In this document: positions 34,649-43,039 of the stretch, piece after piece
Layout of the letters: every line of letters starts with the position of its first letter
Position numbering within the stretch: position 1 is the first letter of the stretch
From: CAZISM01 sp964541895
Lineage (GTDB): Bacteria > Zhuqueibacterota > Zhuqueibacteria > Residuimicrobiales > Residuimicrobiaceae
DNA: 64,000 nucleotides
Direction: 5' to 3'
NCBI GenBank assembly: GCA_964541895.1
Contig: CAZISM010000001.1
Coordinates: forward strand, 1 to 64,000
Made by a program: the position numbers and the translations under genes
The notes under the pieces: model-generated
Seen by the model: only the letters and a program-made list of their open reading frames with translations
What the model was told of the DNA's origin: nothing
The model's database searches: none

Positions 34649-36433
34649 ATGCAAACCAAAGCCCCTGTTCCCAATGCGGTCATGGAAAAATTGTCCGGCA
34701 ACGGCTTTTTTACCAAAGAGCGTCTGGAACAGGCCTTTAAAACCCTGGCCCAATCCTCCGGGCGACGATCGCTCAGCGACATTCTTATCAACGACCTGGG
34801 CTATGATCGTCATACGGTGATGCAAAAGCTGTGCGAAGTGTATGCCTTTCGCGAAATCCGTTTGAATCCGGCGGCGCTGTCGGAAGGCTGGGTTAAATTC
34901 ATCCAGAAATATTTCAAGTCGCTGGAGGAAAAGAACAAGAAGGCGTTCATCGAGCAAAAGATCATCCCCTTCGGATACAGTGAACGCAATCGGGATGTGC
35001 TGATCTTCATCACCCCCGATCCCACCGTCCGCCGGGTGGCCGAAATTCTGCACCAGGCCGGCGTGGTCAAGTTTGAGCTGGCCTATGCCAAGCTGGAAGA
35101 GGTCAACGATCTGTTGACCAAGACGATGACCAGCGAAAACGAATACCTCAACAAGCTCAAAGAGGCCAGCAACGAGATCGCGCTGCAAAAGCTGGATGAG
35201 GATGAGAAGGGGATTGATGAAGACGAGCTCAACGCGGCCATCAATAAAAGCCTGCTAGTCAATTTATTCGAGGCCGCTCTGATCGAGTCGGTCCGTCGCG
35301 GCTCCAGCGATATTCATATTATCCCGCGGGAGCACAACCAGACCGACATCTATTTGCGCGTCGACGGTCGCCTGCAACTGTGGCATCGACAGGATTCGGT
35401 AAAGCCGGAGGCCTTTCTCGCTGTGGTCAAGGACCGTACCAAAAACGTCGATCGCTTTGAATGGGAGACGGCTCAGGACGGTTTCATACAACGGCAAATT
35501 GACAATTACACCATCCGCTATCGAGTTTCCATTTTACCCATTGTCTCCACCGCGCTGGCCCGCAAGTACGAGAGCGTCGTCATCCGTGTGCTCGATGACC
35601 GCAAAGTGATTACCGATCTGGAGAAGCTGGGATTCGACGACTATGCCAAAAAGGAATTTGTCAAGGCGATCACCAAGCCGCAGGGCATGGTCATTCTCAC
35701 CGGTCCGACCGGATCCGGAAAGAGCACCACCCTGGTGGCCGCTCTCAGCCAGGTCATGACGCCGGAGCTCAATATTCTGACGGTCGAGGATCCGGTGGAA
35801 TACAACATTCGCGGCGCGCGGCAGCTCAAGCTGGGTAACAAGATGAACTTTGATCAGGCCATCCGCAGTATTCTTCGCCATGATCCGGATATCGTGATGG
35901 TCGGTGAAATCCGTGACGCCAAGACGGCGGAAATCGCCATCAAACTGGCCAACACCGGCCATCTGACCTTCAGCACCGTGCACACCAACGATGCCGCCAG
36001 TGTGGTTTCACGATTGTACAAGATGGGCATCGAGCCGTTTTTGATCGCCTATGCCATCAACCTGGTGGTGGCGCAGCGTTTGATCCGAATGCTGTGCAAG
36101 CATTGCAAAAAGCCGATCGAAAAGCTGGATCCCTCGATTCCGCTCTCCATGGGATTCAGCGAGGAAGAAGTTGCCCGAGCGCAGTTTTATCAGACGGTCG
36201 GGTGTCCTAAATGCCGCAACGGCTACGCCGGCCGCAGCGGTATCCATGAAGTGTTGACCTTTACCAATCCGATTCGGCGTCTGATTTTCGAGGCCAAGGG
36301 AGAGGTCAACGAAGAGGCGATCAGAGACGAAGCGGTCCGAAACGGCATGTCCACGCTGCGTGCCGCCGCCCGGCGCCGCGCGCTGTTGGGACAAACGACC
36401 CTGGAAGAGGTGGCCGCGGTGACCACCGAATAG
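34649..36433 (+). CDS. Pilus assembly/type II secretion ATPase (PilB/GspE family)
   Basis: A 594-residue cytoplasmic ATPase. The N-terminal MshEN-like domain spans about residues 1-150. The ATPase core has Walker A GPTGSGKSTT near residue 352, the Asp box and Walker B (DPDIVMVGEIRD) and the His box (TGHLTFSTVHTNDA). A zinc-binding cysteine set (CKHCKK...CPKCRNGYAGRSGIHEVL) marks assembly-type rather than retraction-type ATPases. It should power addition of pilin subunits. It directly follows pilC. Confidence 0.95.
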   Translation: MQTKAPVPNAVMEKLSGNGFFTKERLEQAFKTLAQSSGRRSLSDILINDLGYDRHTVMQKLCEVYAFREIRLNPAALSEGWVKFIQKYFKSLEEKNKKAFIEQKIIPFGYSERNRDVLIFITPDPTVRRVAEILHQAGVVKFELAYAKLEEVNDLLTKTMTSENEYLNKLKEASNEIALQKLDEDEKGIDEDELNAAINKSLLVNLFEAALIESVRRGSSDIHIIPREHNQTDIYLRVDGRLQLWHRQDSVKPEAFLAVVKDRTKNVDRFEWETAQDGFIQRQIDNYTIRYRVSILPIVSTALARKYESVVIRVLDDRKVITDLEKLGFDDYAKKEFVKAITKPQGMVILTGPTGSGKSTTLVAALSQVMTPELNILTVEDPVEYNIRGARQLKLGNKMNFDQAIRSILRHDPDIVMVGEIRDAKTAEIAIKLANTGHLTFSTVHTNDAASVVSRLYKMGIEPFLIAYAINLVVAQRLIRMLCKHCKKPIEKLDPSIPLSMGFSEEEVARAQFYQTVGCPKCRNGYAGRSGIHEVLTFTNPIRRLIFEAKGEVNEEAIRDEAVRNGMSTLRAAARRRALLGQTTLEEVAAVTTE

Positions 36434-36483
36434 TCGCCGGCCAACGCTTTCCTGACGTTAACGAATGACAAAGGATGCGGTTC

Positions 36484-37440
36484 ATGTCTGACATACTTGT
36501 GGTGGATGATGATCCCGAAATACGGAGCTCGTTTGTGGAGATATTGCAGACGGCGGACATGCAGGTCGACACCGTAGCCGATGCGGATGAGGCGGCCAAC
36601 AAAATCAAGGCAAAAAACTATGAGCTTATTCTGGTAGATTTATTGCTGCCGGGAGAGATCAACGGCATGTCTTTGATCGAATCCTTCCGCGCCCTGGTGG
36701 CCCAATCGTATATCATTGCCTATTCCGCCTACAGCGGACGTACTATTGCTGAAAAAGCGTTACGGGCCGGCGCCAACGGCTTTGTCCCCAAAGCCTATTT
36801 GAAAGATCATCTTCTGCAGACCGTTATGAATGTGTTAACCGGCCCCAAGGGCAAGACCATCCTGCCGGGCCCGGCGGCCGCAGCGCCCGAACCGTCGCCG
36901 GCACCGGCTCCTGCACCGGCTCCTGCACCGTTTTTGGAGACCAGGCCGGCCCAGGATGTAGTGCCGCTGCTGTTTCTTAACTTGCCCCGTCAACAGGTGC
37001 AGGAATTGCTGACGCTGGCTGACCAGCGTACGCTGCCGCGCGGCGATTCGTTCCTGGTGCAAAGCCAGCAGAATATCGTCACCATCGGACGCGGCCAGGC
37101 CGATCTGCTTTATCGCAACAGAAAAATAGGACAAATGAACGAAGGCGAAACCATCGGAGAAGCTTCCTTTTTCGACACCAGCAATGACAACCATGTATTC
37201 GCGCTGGTAGCAAAGAATGACTGCGTTTTGTACCTGTTTAATAAAAGCGATCTGAAAAACTATTTTAAGGATCATGGCAGAAATGTAACGCTTCGATTCG
37301 CAGCCAACATCGTGTGGAGTGTTTCCAACACCATGATGAAATGCGTTAAAGAGCTCTATCGGACGGACGAAGTGCCGGTCAAAAGTGAATCCCTGTTTGA
37401 AAATAGAAAACCATGGTCGGCGGAGGTTCTGGTCAATTGA
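36484..37440 (+). CDS. Receiver domain fused to a cyclic-nucleotide-binding-like domain
   Basis: A 318-residue protein. The receiver domain at residues 1-118 has D52 in LILVDLLLPG and the conserved lysine in VPKAYL. A Pro-Ala linker (about 127-150) leads to a cNMP-binding/CRP-like beta-barrel at about 170-270 (LTLADQRTLPRGDSFLVQ, GEGETIGEASFF). There is no DNA-binding domain. It could sense phosphorylation and a nucleotide to tune the ATPases. The ATG at 36484 fits AAAGGA (spacing 8) better than the ATG at 36475, which overlaps it. It sits between the pilB-like and pilT-like genes and overlaps the latter. Confidence 0.82.
   Translation: MSDILVVDDDPEIRSSFVEILQTADMQVDTVADADEAANKIKAKNYELILVDLLLPGEINGMSLIESFRALVAQSYIIAYSAYSGRTIAEKALRAGANGFVPKAYLKDHLLQTVMNVLTGPKGKTILPGPAAAAPEPSPAPAPAPAPAPFLETRPAQDVVPLLFLNLPRQQVQELLTLADQRTLPRGDSFLVQSQQNIVTIGRGQADLLYRNRKIGQMNEGETIGEASFFDTSNDNHVFALVAKNDCVLYLFNKSDLKNYFKDHGRNVTLRFAANIVWSVSNTMMKCVKELYRTDEVPVKSESLFENRKPWSAEVLVN
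36901..36930 (+). repeat. 12-bp coding minisatellite in the Pro-Ala linker
   Basis: GCACCGGCTCCT occurs twice in tandem and is followed by half a unit, encoding Ala-Pro repeats between the receiver and the cNMP-like domain. In-frame 12-bp units can expand or contract without breaking the gene. Confidence 0.7.
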
Positions 37441-38702
37441 CGGAGAACAGCCAACATAAGGACAATGGCCTGTACCGGTTCGCGCCGGAGGGGGTGGAGC
37501 TGTTCGAACGGCTCATCCGTCGGGTACCGCCCGATCTCGAAGGCTACGATCGCCAGGAGCAGCTTGCCCGGTTGATGGCTGAATGCACCCACGAACAACG
37601 GCGGCTTTTGCGCGCGGTTGTTGATGGCTTTCTGCTGCATATGCGTCGGTTGGAAGCTTCGGATATTGAAATCGGCGGCGCCCATGCCGGCAGTTCCATA
37701 TGGCTCCGCATCCAGGGCCGTAAAATGGCACGGCCGGAAATGGGCAAATGGAGCCTGCCGCAATCCGATGTGCTCATCCATGCGCTGTTGACCGCCAAAC
37801 AGAGCGAGCGGCTGCTGAGAAATCGAGCCGTCGATTTTTCCTATGCCATGGAAAAAGAGGGTGCCACGCTTCGCTGGCGCGCCTGCGCCTATTTTGACCT
37901 GGGTGTTCTGGCGCTTAACATGCGCACCATCTCTCACAAGGTGTTTCCGTATCAGAAATTGAATATACCGGATCCTATTACCAAGAGCCTTTCCCTGGCC
38001 CATGAAAAACAGGGATTGATCCTGTTGACCGGCATCACCGGATCCGGAAAAAGCACCACCATGGACAGCATCATCGACGCCAACAATCAAACGGTCGATG
38101 GCCATATTGTTATCGTCGGGGACCCCATTGAGTATATTCATGAATCCAATCGATGTATCATTCGCCACCGGGAGGTGGGGCGCGATGTGCCTTCCTTCAA
38201 GGACGGAGCGGTGCAGGCGCTTCGCCAGGATCCGGATATCATCGTCATCGGCGAAATGCGCGATCCGGAAACCATCATGACCTGTCTGGAGATCGTCGAT
38301 ACCGGCCACAAAGTGTTTTCCACGCTGCATACCGGTTCTGCCGTGGAAACCATCGACCGCATTGTGGCAGAATGCCCCGGCAATGAACAGGATCGTGTGC
38401 GGAATCGGCTGGCGGACGTGTTACGGGTGATTATCTCCCAAAAGCTGATTCCAGGCACCGAAGGCAAACTGGTGCTGGCTAAAGAAATTTTATTGGTATC
38501 GTCGCCGGTTCGCGCCGCCATTCGCAACCGCAATACACACGAAATCTATCAAATGATAAGCGAATCCGGAAAATGGGGCATGATGACCCTGGAACAGGAT
38601 CTGCTGCGGTTGTGGAAAATGCGTCTCATCACCGAAGGCGATGCCTTTGACTACGCCAACAATAAACGTCGCATGCAGGAATTGATGTATCAGAGGGTGT
38701 GA
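37437..38702 (+). CDS. PilT-like type IV pilus ATPase
   Basis: A 421-residue ATPase of the GspE/PilT superfamily. Walker A GITGSGKSTTM is near residue 200, Walker B/Asp box is QDPDIIVIGEMRDPETI, and the His box is TGHKVFSTLHTGSA. The cysteine zinc site of PilB is absent, as in retraction ATPases. The likely start is TTG 37437, which overlaps the previous stop (TTGA) and has GGAGGT 9 bases upstream. An in-frame ATG at 37413 has no ribosome-binding site. It may drive pilus retraction or regulate assembly. Confidence 0.88.
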   Translation: MTENSQHKDNGLYRFAPEGVELFERLIRRVPPDLEGYDRQEQLARLMAECTHEQRRLLRAVVDGFLLHMRRLEASDIEIGGAHAGSSIWLRIQGRKMARPEMGKWSLPQSDVLIHALLTAKQSERLLRNRAVDFSYAMEKEGATLRWRACAYFDLGVLALNMRTISHKVFPYQKLNIPDPITKSLSLAHEKQGLILLTGITGSGKSTTMDSIIDANNQTVDGHIVIVGDPIEYIHESNRCIIRHREVGRDVPSFKDGAVQALRQDPDIIVIGEMRDPETIMTCLEIVDTGHKVFSTLHTGSAVETIDRIVAECPGNEQDRVRNRLADVLRVIISQKLIPGTEGKLVLAKEILLVSSPVRAAIRNRNTHEIYQMISESGKWGMMTLEQDLLRLWKMRLITEGDAFDYANNKRRMQELMYQRV

Positions 38703-38708
38703 TCAGTT

Positions 38709-40265
38709 ATGAAAAAGTATGCCCTGGGCATATATATAGACGGCACGGTGTTGCACGCGGCTCTGTTGAGCAAGCAGACCGGCCGTCCCTATATCGAAAA
38801 TCTGGAACGGTTTCAGCTGTTCGGTCCGCTCGAGCAGCGGGAAATCATCGAGCAGCACAAGCGGGCCGTGGCGGGCAATGAGACGGTGCTGAAAAAGGAT
38901 GATCCATTCGGCCTGGATGCCCTCTTCAAGCGGACCGATTCCATCATCAGCGATACGGAATCCAAAAACAACATCGACGTCATCTTTAAGATACTGACCA
39001 CGTTCTGCCCGCGGGGCACACAGATCGCCTTCAATCTGTCCGAAGTCTTTACGTTCTACAAGCATCTGCCGCCGATCAAGGAGGCGTCGGGGCTCAAGCA
39101 CAAAAAAGCCGTATGGCAGGCGTTCACGGGTGAAATGCACTCGGAGCCGAAGAATGAGAACGTCGGCTCTTTTTCGCTGCCGGATCAATCGGTTTTTGCC
39201 CTGCTCCACAACGACCCGCTGGTGTTTTCATCGCTGCTGATGGATGCCATCAGCATGCTGCATTCGACACCGCCCAAGATAAAGTTGGTGGATTCGGTGG
39301 AATTCGTGCTCGCGCACGAAATCATGCATACCTTTCAGTTGACCGATCAGGATCATACGGCCGTTATCCTGTTCTCCAACAACTGCACGCGCATCTTTTT
39401 TATGCGTGGCCATCTGATTCATACGGTGTTACCGACGATTTATGAAGGCTCCGAATCCGAGACGGTCTGCGATACGGCGTTCGCCAAAATATTGTTCGAA
39501 TTCGACACCGGCAAACTGGTGGCCTTGAACCGTATCATCCTCGCCGGGGATGCAAGCCGGATGAGGGCGGAAACCTATTTTCGTGACAAATGGCCGGCGG
39601 CAACCGTCACTCGCCTAGAAATGGTCCGTCCGGTTCTCAATGAAAAACTGGAAGCCATGGAGGGGCGAATCTCGGCGTTCTCCGTCCCCATCGCCCTGGG
39701 CCTGAAAACGCTGGATGAGCATCCGAAAGCGCCTTATGATCATAATTTTTTACCGTCTCGCATCAAGGAAAAGCAATCGGTGTATCGAATCGCCTGGCAC
39801 GGCGTGCTGCTGCTCTCGATTCTGTTTCTGTTTGTCATCTTTATGACCTACCAGTCGGTCCGCAGCAGCCAGAATCTGAGCCGGGCCCGAAGTGAAGGCA
39901 AATTGCTCTCTGTGCAGTTGATGGATCTGCAGAATGTGGCCAATGAAGTCGACAGCCTGCGCGCGAAAATCAGTATCCTCGAAAAGGGCACGGCGTTGAT
40001 CGATTCCCTTAACAAGAACACCATGCGATGGACGCCGGTTCTGCGTTCTTTTTCAGAAGCCTTTGATAAGGCAGGGCCGTTTTCGATCGTCAAGGCGGAA
40101 ACCAATAACAGCAGGCAAATGATCGTTACCCTCGAAGTCAATCGGGAAGAGCAGGTCGCCGCCCTGGAAAGAGTGCTGCGGCCCTTCACCGTCACCAGCG
40201 TGCTGCGCAACCAGGAAGCGGACGATCGCTGGATGCAGGTCGAATTTACGTGCATGATAAACTGA
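38709..40265 (+). CDS. PilM-PilN (GspL-like) fusion of the pilus inner-membrane complex
   Basis: A 518-residue protein. The N-terminal 340 residues have an actin-like PilM fold (MKKYALGIYIDGTVLHAAL, then SNNCTRIFFMRG). One membrane helix follows at about 360-380 (GVLLLSILFLFVIFMTY). The C-terminal periplasmic part has a coiled coil and a PilN/GspL-like ferredoxin fold. In most type IV pili PilM and PilN are separate, so this is a GspL-style fusion. It should link the cytoplasmic ATPase to the PilO/P and secretin parts. It is tightly placed between the pilT-like and pilO-like genes. Confidence 0.78.
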   Translation: MKKYALGIYIDGTVLHAALLSKQTGRPYIENLERFQLFGPLEQREIIEQHKRAVAGNETVLKKDDPFGLDALFKRTDSIISDTESKNNIDVIFKILTTFCPRGTQIAFNLSEVFTFYKHLPPIKEASGLKHKKAVWQAFTGEMHSEPKNENVGSFSLPDQSVFALLHNDPLVFSSLLMDAISMLHSTPPKIKLVDSVEFVLAHEIMHTFQLTDQDHTAVILFSNNCTRIFFMRGHLIHTVLPTIYEGSESETVCDTAFAKILFEFDTGKLVALNRIILAGDASRMRAETYFRDKWPAATVTRLEMVRPVLNEKLEAMEGRISAFSVPIALGLKTLDEHPKAPYDHNFLPSRIKEKQSVYRIAWHGVLLLSILFLFVIFMTYQSVRSSQNLSRARSEGKLLSVQLMDLQNVANEVDSLRAKISILEKGTALIDSLNKNTMRWTPVLRSFSEAFDKAGPFSIVKAETNNSRQMIVTLEVNREEQVAALERVLRPFTVTSVLRNQEADDRWMQVEFTCMIN

Positions 40266-40275
40266 TGTGGTCCCT

Positions 40276-41229
40276 ATGTCCTACGCTGTACGAAATACGT
40301 TGATTATCGCCACAATTTGGGCTGCCATTTTATTTTGCGGCATTTATTATATCTACGGCGTGCAGCAAAAGCGCGAACGGATTCAGCTGGTCGATAACAT
40401 GGGTAAGCGAAAACGGCTGGATGATCTGCAGCGGCTCAAGCAGGACCGTACGGTGCTGCAAAACGAAAAAGCACGGCTTTTGGAGCTGAGTTCGGGCCGA
40501 ATGGGCGTTCTGGCCTCACAGGAGTCGCCGGGCGAAACCTACGATTATCTGTTGCGGGAGATGCGCAGGAATCGCTTCGACCTGCAGTTCAGTCTGGAAA
40601 TGAACCGTGAAGATTCGTACATGGGAGTGCTGCGGCGGACCTATACGCTTAATGGAGCAGGCGCTTTTACCGATCTGTATTACCTGATGTCCTATCTGGA
40701 GAGCGGCCCTCTCTTTTATGATATCCACTCCGTAAAGCTCGAACGGGCCAATCGCACCGCGCAGGAGAAGCGGGCCCACCGCAAAGGCCATGTCCAGTTC
40801 ACGCTGACCCTGGCCGGCTTTAACCGCCACGAAGGCCCGAACATCGCTTCCGTGGAACGGACCGGAACCTTGCCGGAGCGCATCGCTGAAATGGTCACCA
40901 ATAGGGAAGTAAAGACCGTCTTGCCGGACGCCGCGCCGGCGGCTCCGGAGGTGACGGCGCCCGCCAAAATGGCCCAGGAAACAAAGCCGGCGCCACGCAT
41001 CAACAGCGATGGGCTGCCGGAGGTGGATGAAGCGTGCTCACTGCTGGCGGTGACAGCCCAAAGTGTGCTTGTACGCGATCGCCGCGGATCTACCGTTCGA
41101 TTGCGGGCCGGGGACCGGGTTTGGCAGGGACGGGTGGCGGAGATACATCCGGCGGACAAACGCGTCGTATTTGAAATTAATCAGAACGGAAATGCCGAAC
41201 GCTTTTCGCTTACAACGACCATTAAATGA
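40276..41229 (+). CDS. PilO-like inner-membrane protein with a PilP/GspC-like C-terminal domain
   Basis: A 317-residue bitopic protein. It has an N-terminal helix (TLIIATIWAAILFCGIYYIYG), a coiled coil (about 35-75) and a PilO-like ferredoxin-fold periplasmic domain (about 85-190). An Ala-Pro linker leads to a small C-terminal beta domain (VRLRAGDRVWQGRVAEIHPADKRVVFE) resembling PilP or the GspC HR domain, which contacts the secretin. So PilO and PilP roles appear merged. ATG 40276 is preferred; a GTG at 40267 is in frame. No strong ribosome-binding site is seen, suggesting translational coupling. Confidence 0.72.
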   Translation: MSYAVRNTLIIATIWAAILFCGIYYIYGVQQKRERIQLVDNMGKRKRLDDLQRLKQDRTVLQNEKARLLELSSGRMGVLASQESPGETYDYLLREMRRNRFDLQFSLEMNREDSYMGVLRRTYTLNGAGAFTDLYYLMSYLESGPLFYDIHSVKLERANRTAQEKRAHRKGHVQFTLTLAGFNRHEGPNIASVERTGTLPERIAEMVTNREVKTVLPDAAPAAPEVTAPAKMAQETKPAPRINSDGLPEVDEACSLLAVTAQSVLVRDRRGSTVRLRAGDRVWQGRVAEIHPADKRVVFEINQNGNAERFSLTTTIK

Positions 41230-41238
41230 GTGACGATC

Positions 41239-42963
41239 ATGTGGAAAAACATCGTTCAAGCCATTGCCATACCCGTCATCATGTCGGCGCAATGGCTTTT
41301 TGGCCAAAATGAATTGCCCAGGGAGTACGTTCCGGCTGAGGAGATGATCAGCCTGAACAGCAACCTGGATTTCATTTCAGCGCTGGATCTCATCAGCGAG
41401 TATTCGGTTCGTTTTACCGGAAAACCGCTATTTGATCCCACCCGGCAGGAGGGAGCGATCGGCATAGAGATCTCGACCATGCCCTGGGAAAAGGCGCTGC
41501 AAGCCATTTTGAGCCGGCGGGGACTCTGGTATAACGAGCGCGATCACTTTTTTCAAATCGTAACGCCGGTCGAAAAGAACCAAAAAGAGGAAAATACCGT
41601 CCCGGACGACATCAAGTTCAAGCTTGGCCATCGCGAAGTAAAAATTGAAACTATATTTTTTGAAGGCGATCGAAAGGCCCTGTCGGAAATCGGCATCGAC
41701 TGGACCAGCTTTTACGACGGCAAGGTGGATCTGACCGCCAGTCAAATGACCGCCCTGAACGTGTCCGAAGATATGTTTACTACCTCCGTCAAAATACCCA
41801 AATCGCTGTTCAGCGTGGACATTAAAGTGTTACTCAAGGTGCTGGATTCACAAAATATCGGACGGGTGATTGCACAACCGCAAGTGACGGTAACAGAGGC
41901 CAATGAAGGCAAGATTCAGGTAGGTCAGGATTTTTCCATAAAGACCAGGGACTTTGCCGGCAACTTGATCGACCGGTTTTTCAGCACCGGCACCATCCTT
42001 CAGGTCACGCCGTACCTCTATTTTGATGAAAGGCGTGTGCCGGTGATTTTTATCAAGGCGCATGTAGAGCGCAGCCAGGCGTTTCCAGACGTCGTCAGCA
42101 CCATCATCAAAAAGTCAGAGGCCAATTCCTACGTGCAGCTGTTCGATGCGGAAGAAACCATGATCGCCGGACTGTATTCCACGGAAAACAATCACCTGCG
42201 CAAAGGCGTTCCGATTCTCAAGGATCTGCCCTGGTGGCTGCTGGGCCTCCGTTACGTGTTCGGCTTTGAGCGACAGGAAGAAGTGCAGAAAGAATTGATT
42301 ATTATCCTCAAAGCCAGCCTGCTGCCGGAGGTGTACTCCCGACTCGACCAGTACAAATCCTCGGCCAAACCGAAAACCATGGAAGACAAGCTGAATCGAT
42401 TCCGACAGCCTTTTCTGAGACCAGGAGCCGGGCTTCCCCAAAGCACACCGCCGCCAGAGTCCAAAACGCTCATGAACGATCAGACCGCTCAGGACCCGAG
42501 CGTTGCACCGACCCCGGAGGCTGTGGAAAAATTTTCCAGCCTCCAGGACCAGGGACCGGTTCAGGCCGACATGGTTAGCGACACCCAGGAGGCGCCTTCG
42601 AAAAAACTGCGACCGGTAACGGAGAGCGAGGGAAGCAAATCAATTTCGGCACCCTATTTCCCCGATTTTACGCCGGTGACAAAAACGGAAAAGATCGCGC
42701 CCCCGGAGCCGGCCGGCGATGTCTACAGAGGCGTTATCAGTAAAGTGGTCAATGATATGGTCGTCATCGAGTGGCATCGCGGAGCGGATCCTGCAGCCCT
42801 GCCGCTGCAGGATTTAACCGTATTCCGCCGAATGGCGGACAGCAAGCAGTACCGGGCCGTTGGCAAGGTGGCCATGGTTCGGACCATGGAGGCAAAAACC
42901 GTCGCCCGATGCAGGCCGGGCTCTGTTATCCTGCCAGGCGATCAGGTGGTCGTTAAATTATAA
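41239..42963 (+). CDS. Secretin (PilQ/GspD family) outer-membrane channel
   Basis: A 574-residue protein with signal peptide (MWKNIVQAIAIPVIMSAQWLFG). A short N-terminal domain (FISALDLISEYSVRFTGKPLFD) and one N1-like domain precede the secretin core at about 150-370. Key signatures are VIAQPQVTVTEANEGKIQVGQ and VPILKDLPWWLLGLRYVFG, the latter close to the conserved VPxLxxIPxxGxLF. A proline-rich linker and a small C-terminal beta domain (DVYRGVISKVVNDMVVIEW) follow, possibly an S-domain-like pilotin or partner contact. It should form the multimeric gate for pilus fibre or secreted substrate. ATG 41239 is chosen over GTG 41230. Confidence 0.9.
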   Translation: MWKNIVQAIAIPVIMSAQWLFGQNELPREYVPAEEMISLNSNLDFISALDLISEYSVRFTGKPLFDPTRQEGAIGIEISTMPWEKALQAILSRRGLWYNERDHFFQIVTPVEKNQKEENTVPDDIKFKLGHREVKIETIFFEGDRKALSEIGIDWTSFYDGKVDLTASQMTALNVSEDMFTTSVKIPKSLFSVDIKVLLKVLDSQNIGRVIAQPQVTVTEANEGKIQVGQDFSIKTRDFAGNLIDRFFSTGTILQVTPYLYFDERRVPVIFIKAHVERSQAFPDVVSTIIKKSEANSYVQLFDAEETMIAGLYSTENNHLRKGVPILKDLPWWLLGLRYVFGFERQEEVQKELIIILKASLLPEVYSRLDQYKSSAKPKTMEDKLNRFRQPFLRPGAGLPQSTPPPESKTLMNDQTAQDPSVAPTPEAVEKFSSLQDQGPVQADMVSDTQEAPSKKLRPVTESEGSKSISAPYFPDFTPVTKTEKIAPPEPAGDVYRGVISKVVNDMVVIEWHRGADPAALPLQDLTVFRRMADSKQYRAVGKVAMVRTMEAKTVARCRPGSVILPGDQVVVKL

Positions 42964-43039
42964 CTATCGTGTCCTTGTGGCATGCGACGAGGCCGCACAT
43001 CATATTGTGTGGTAACACGTTAAACCGGGAATGGTCATC

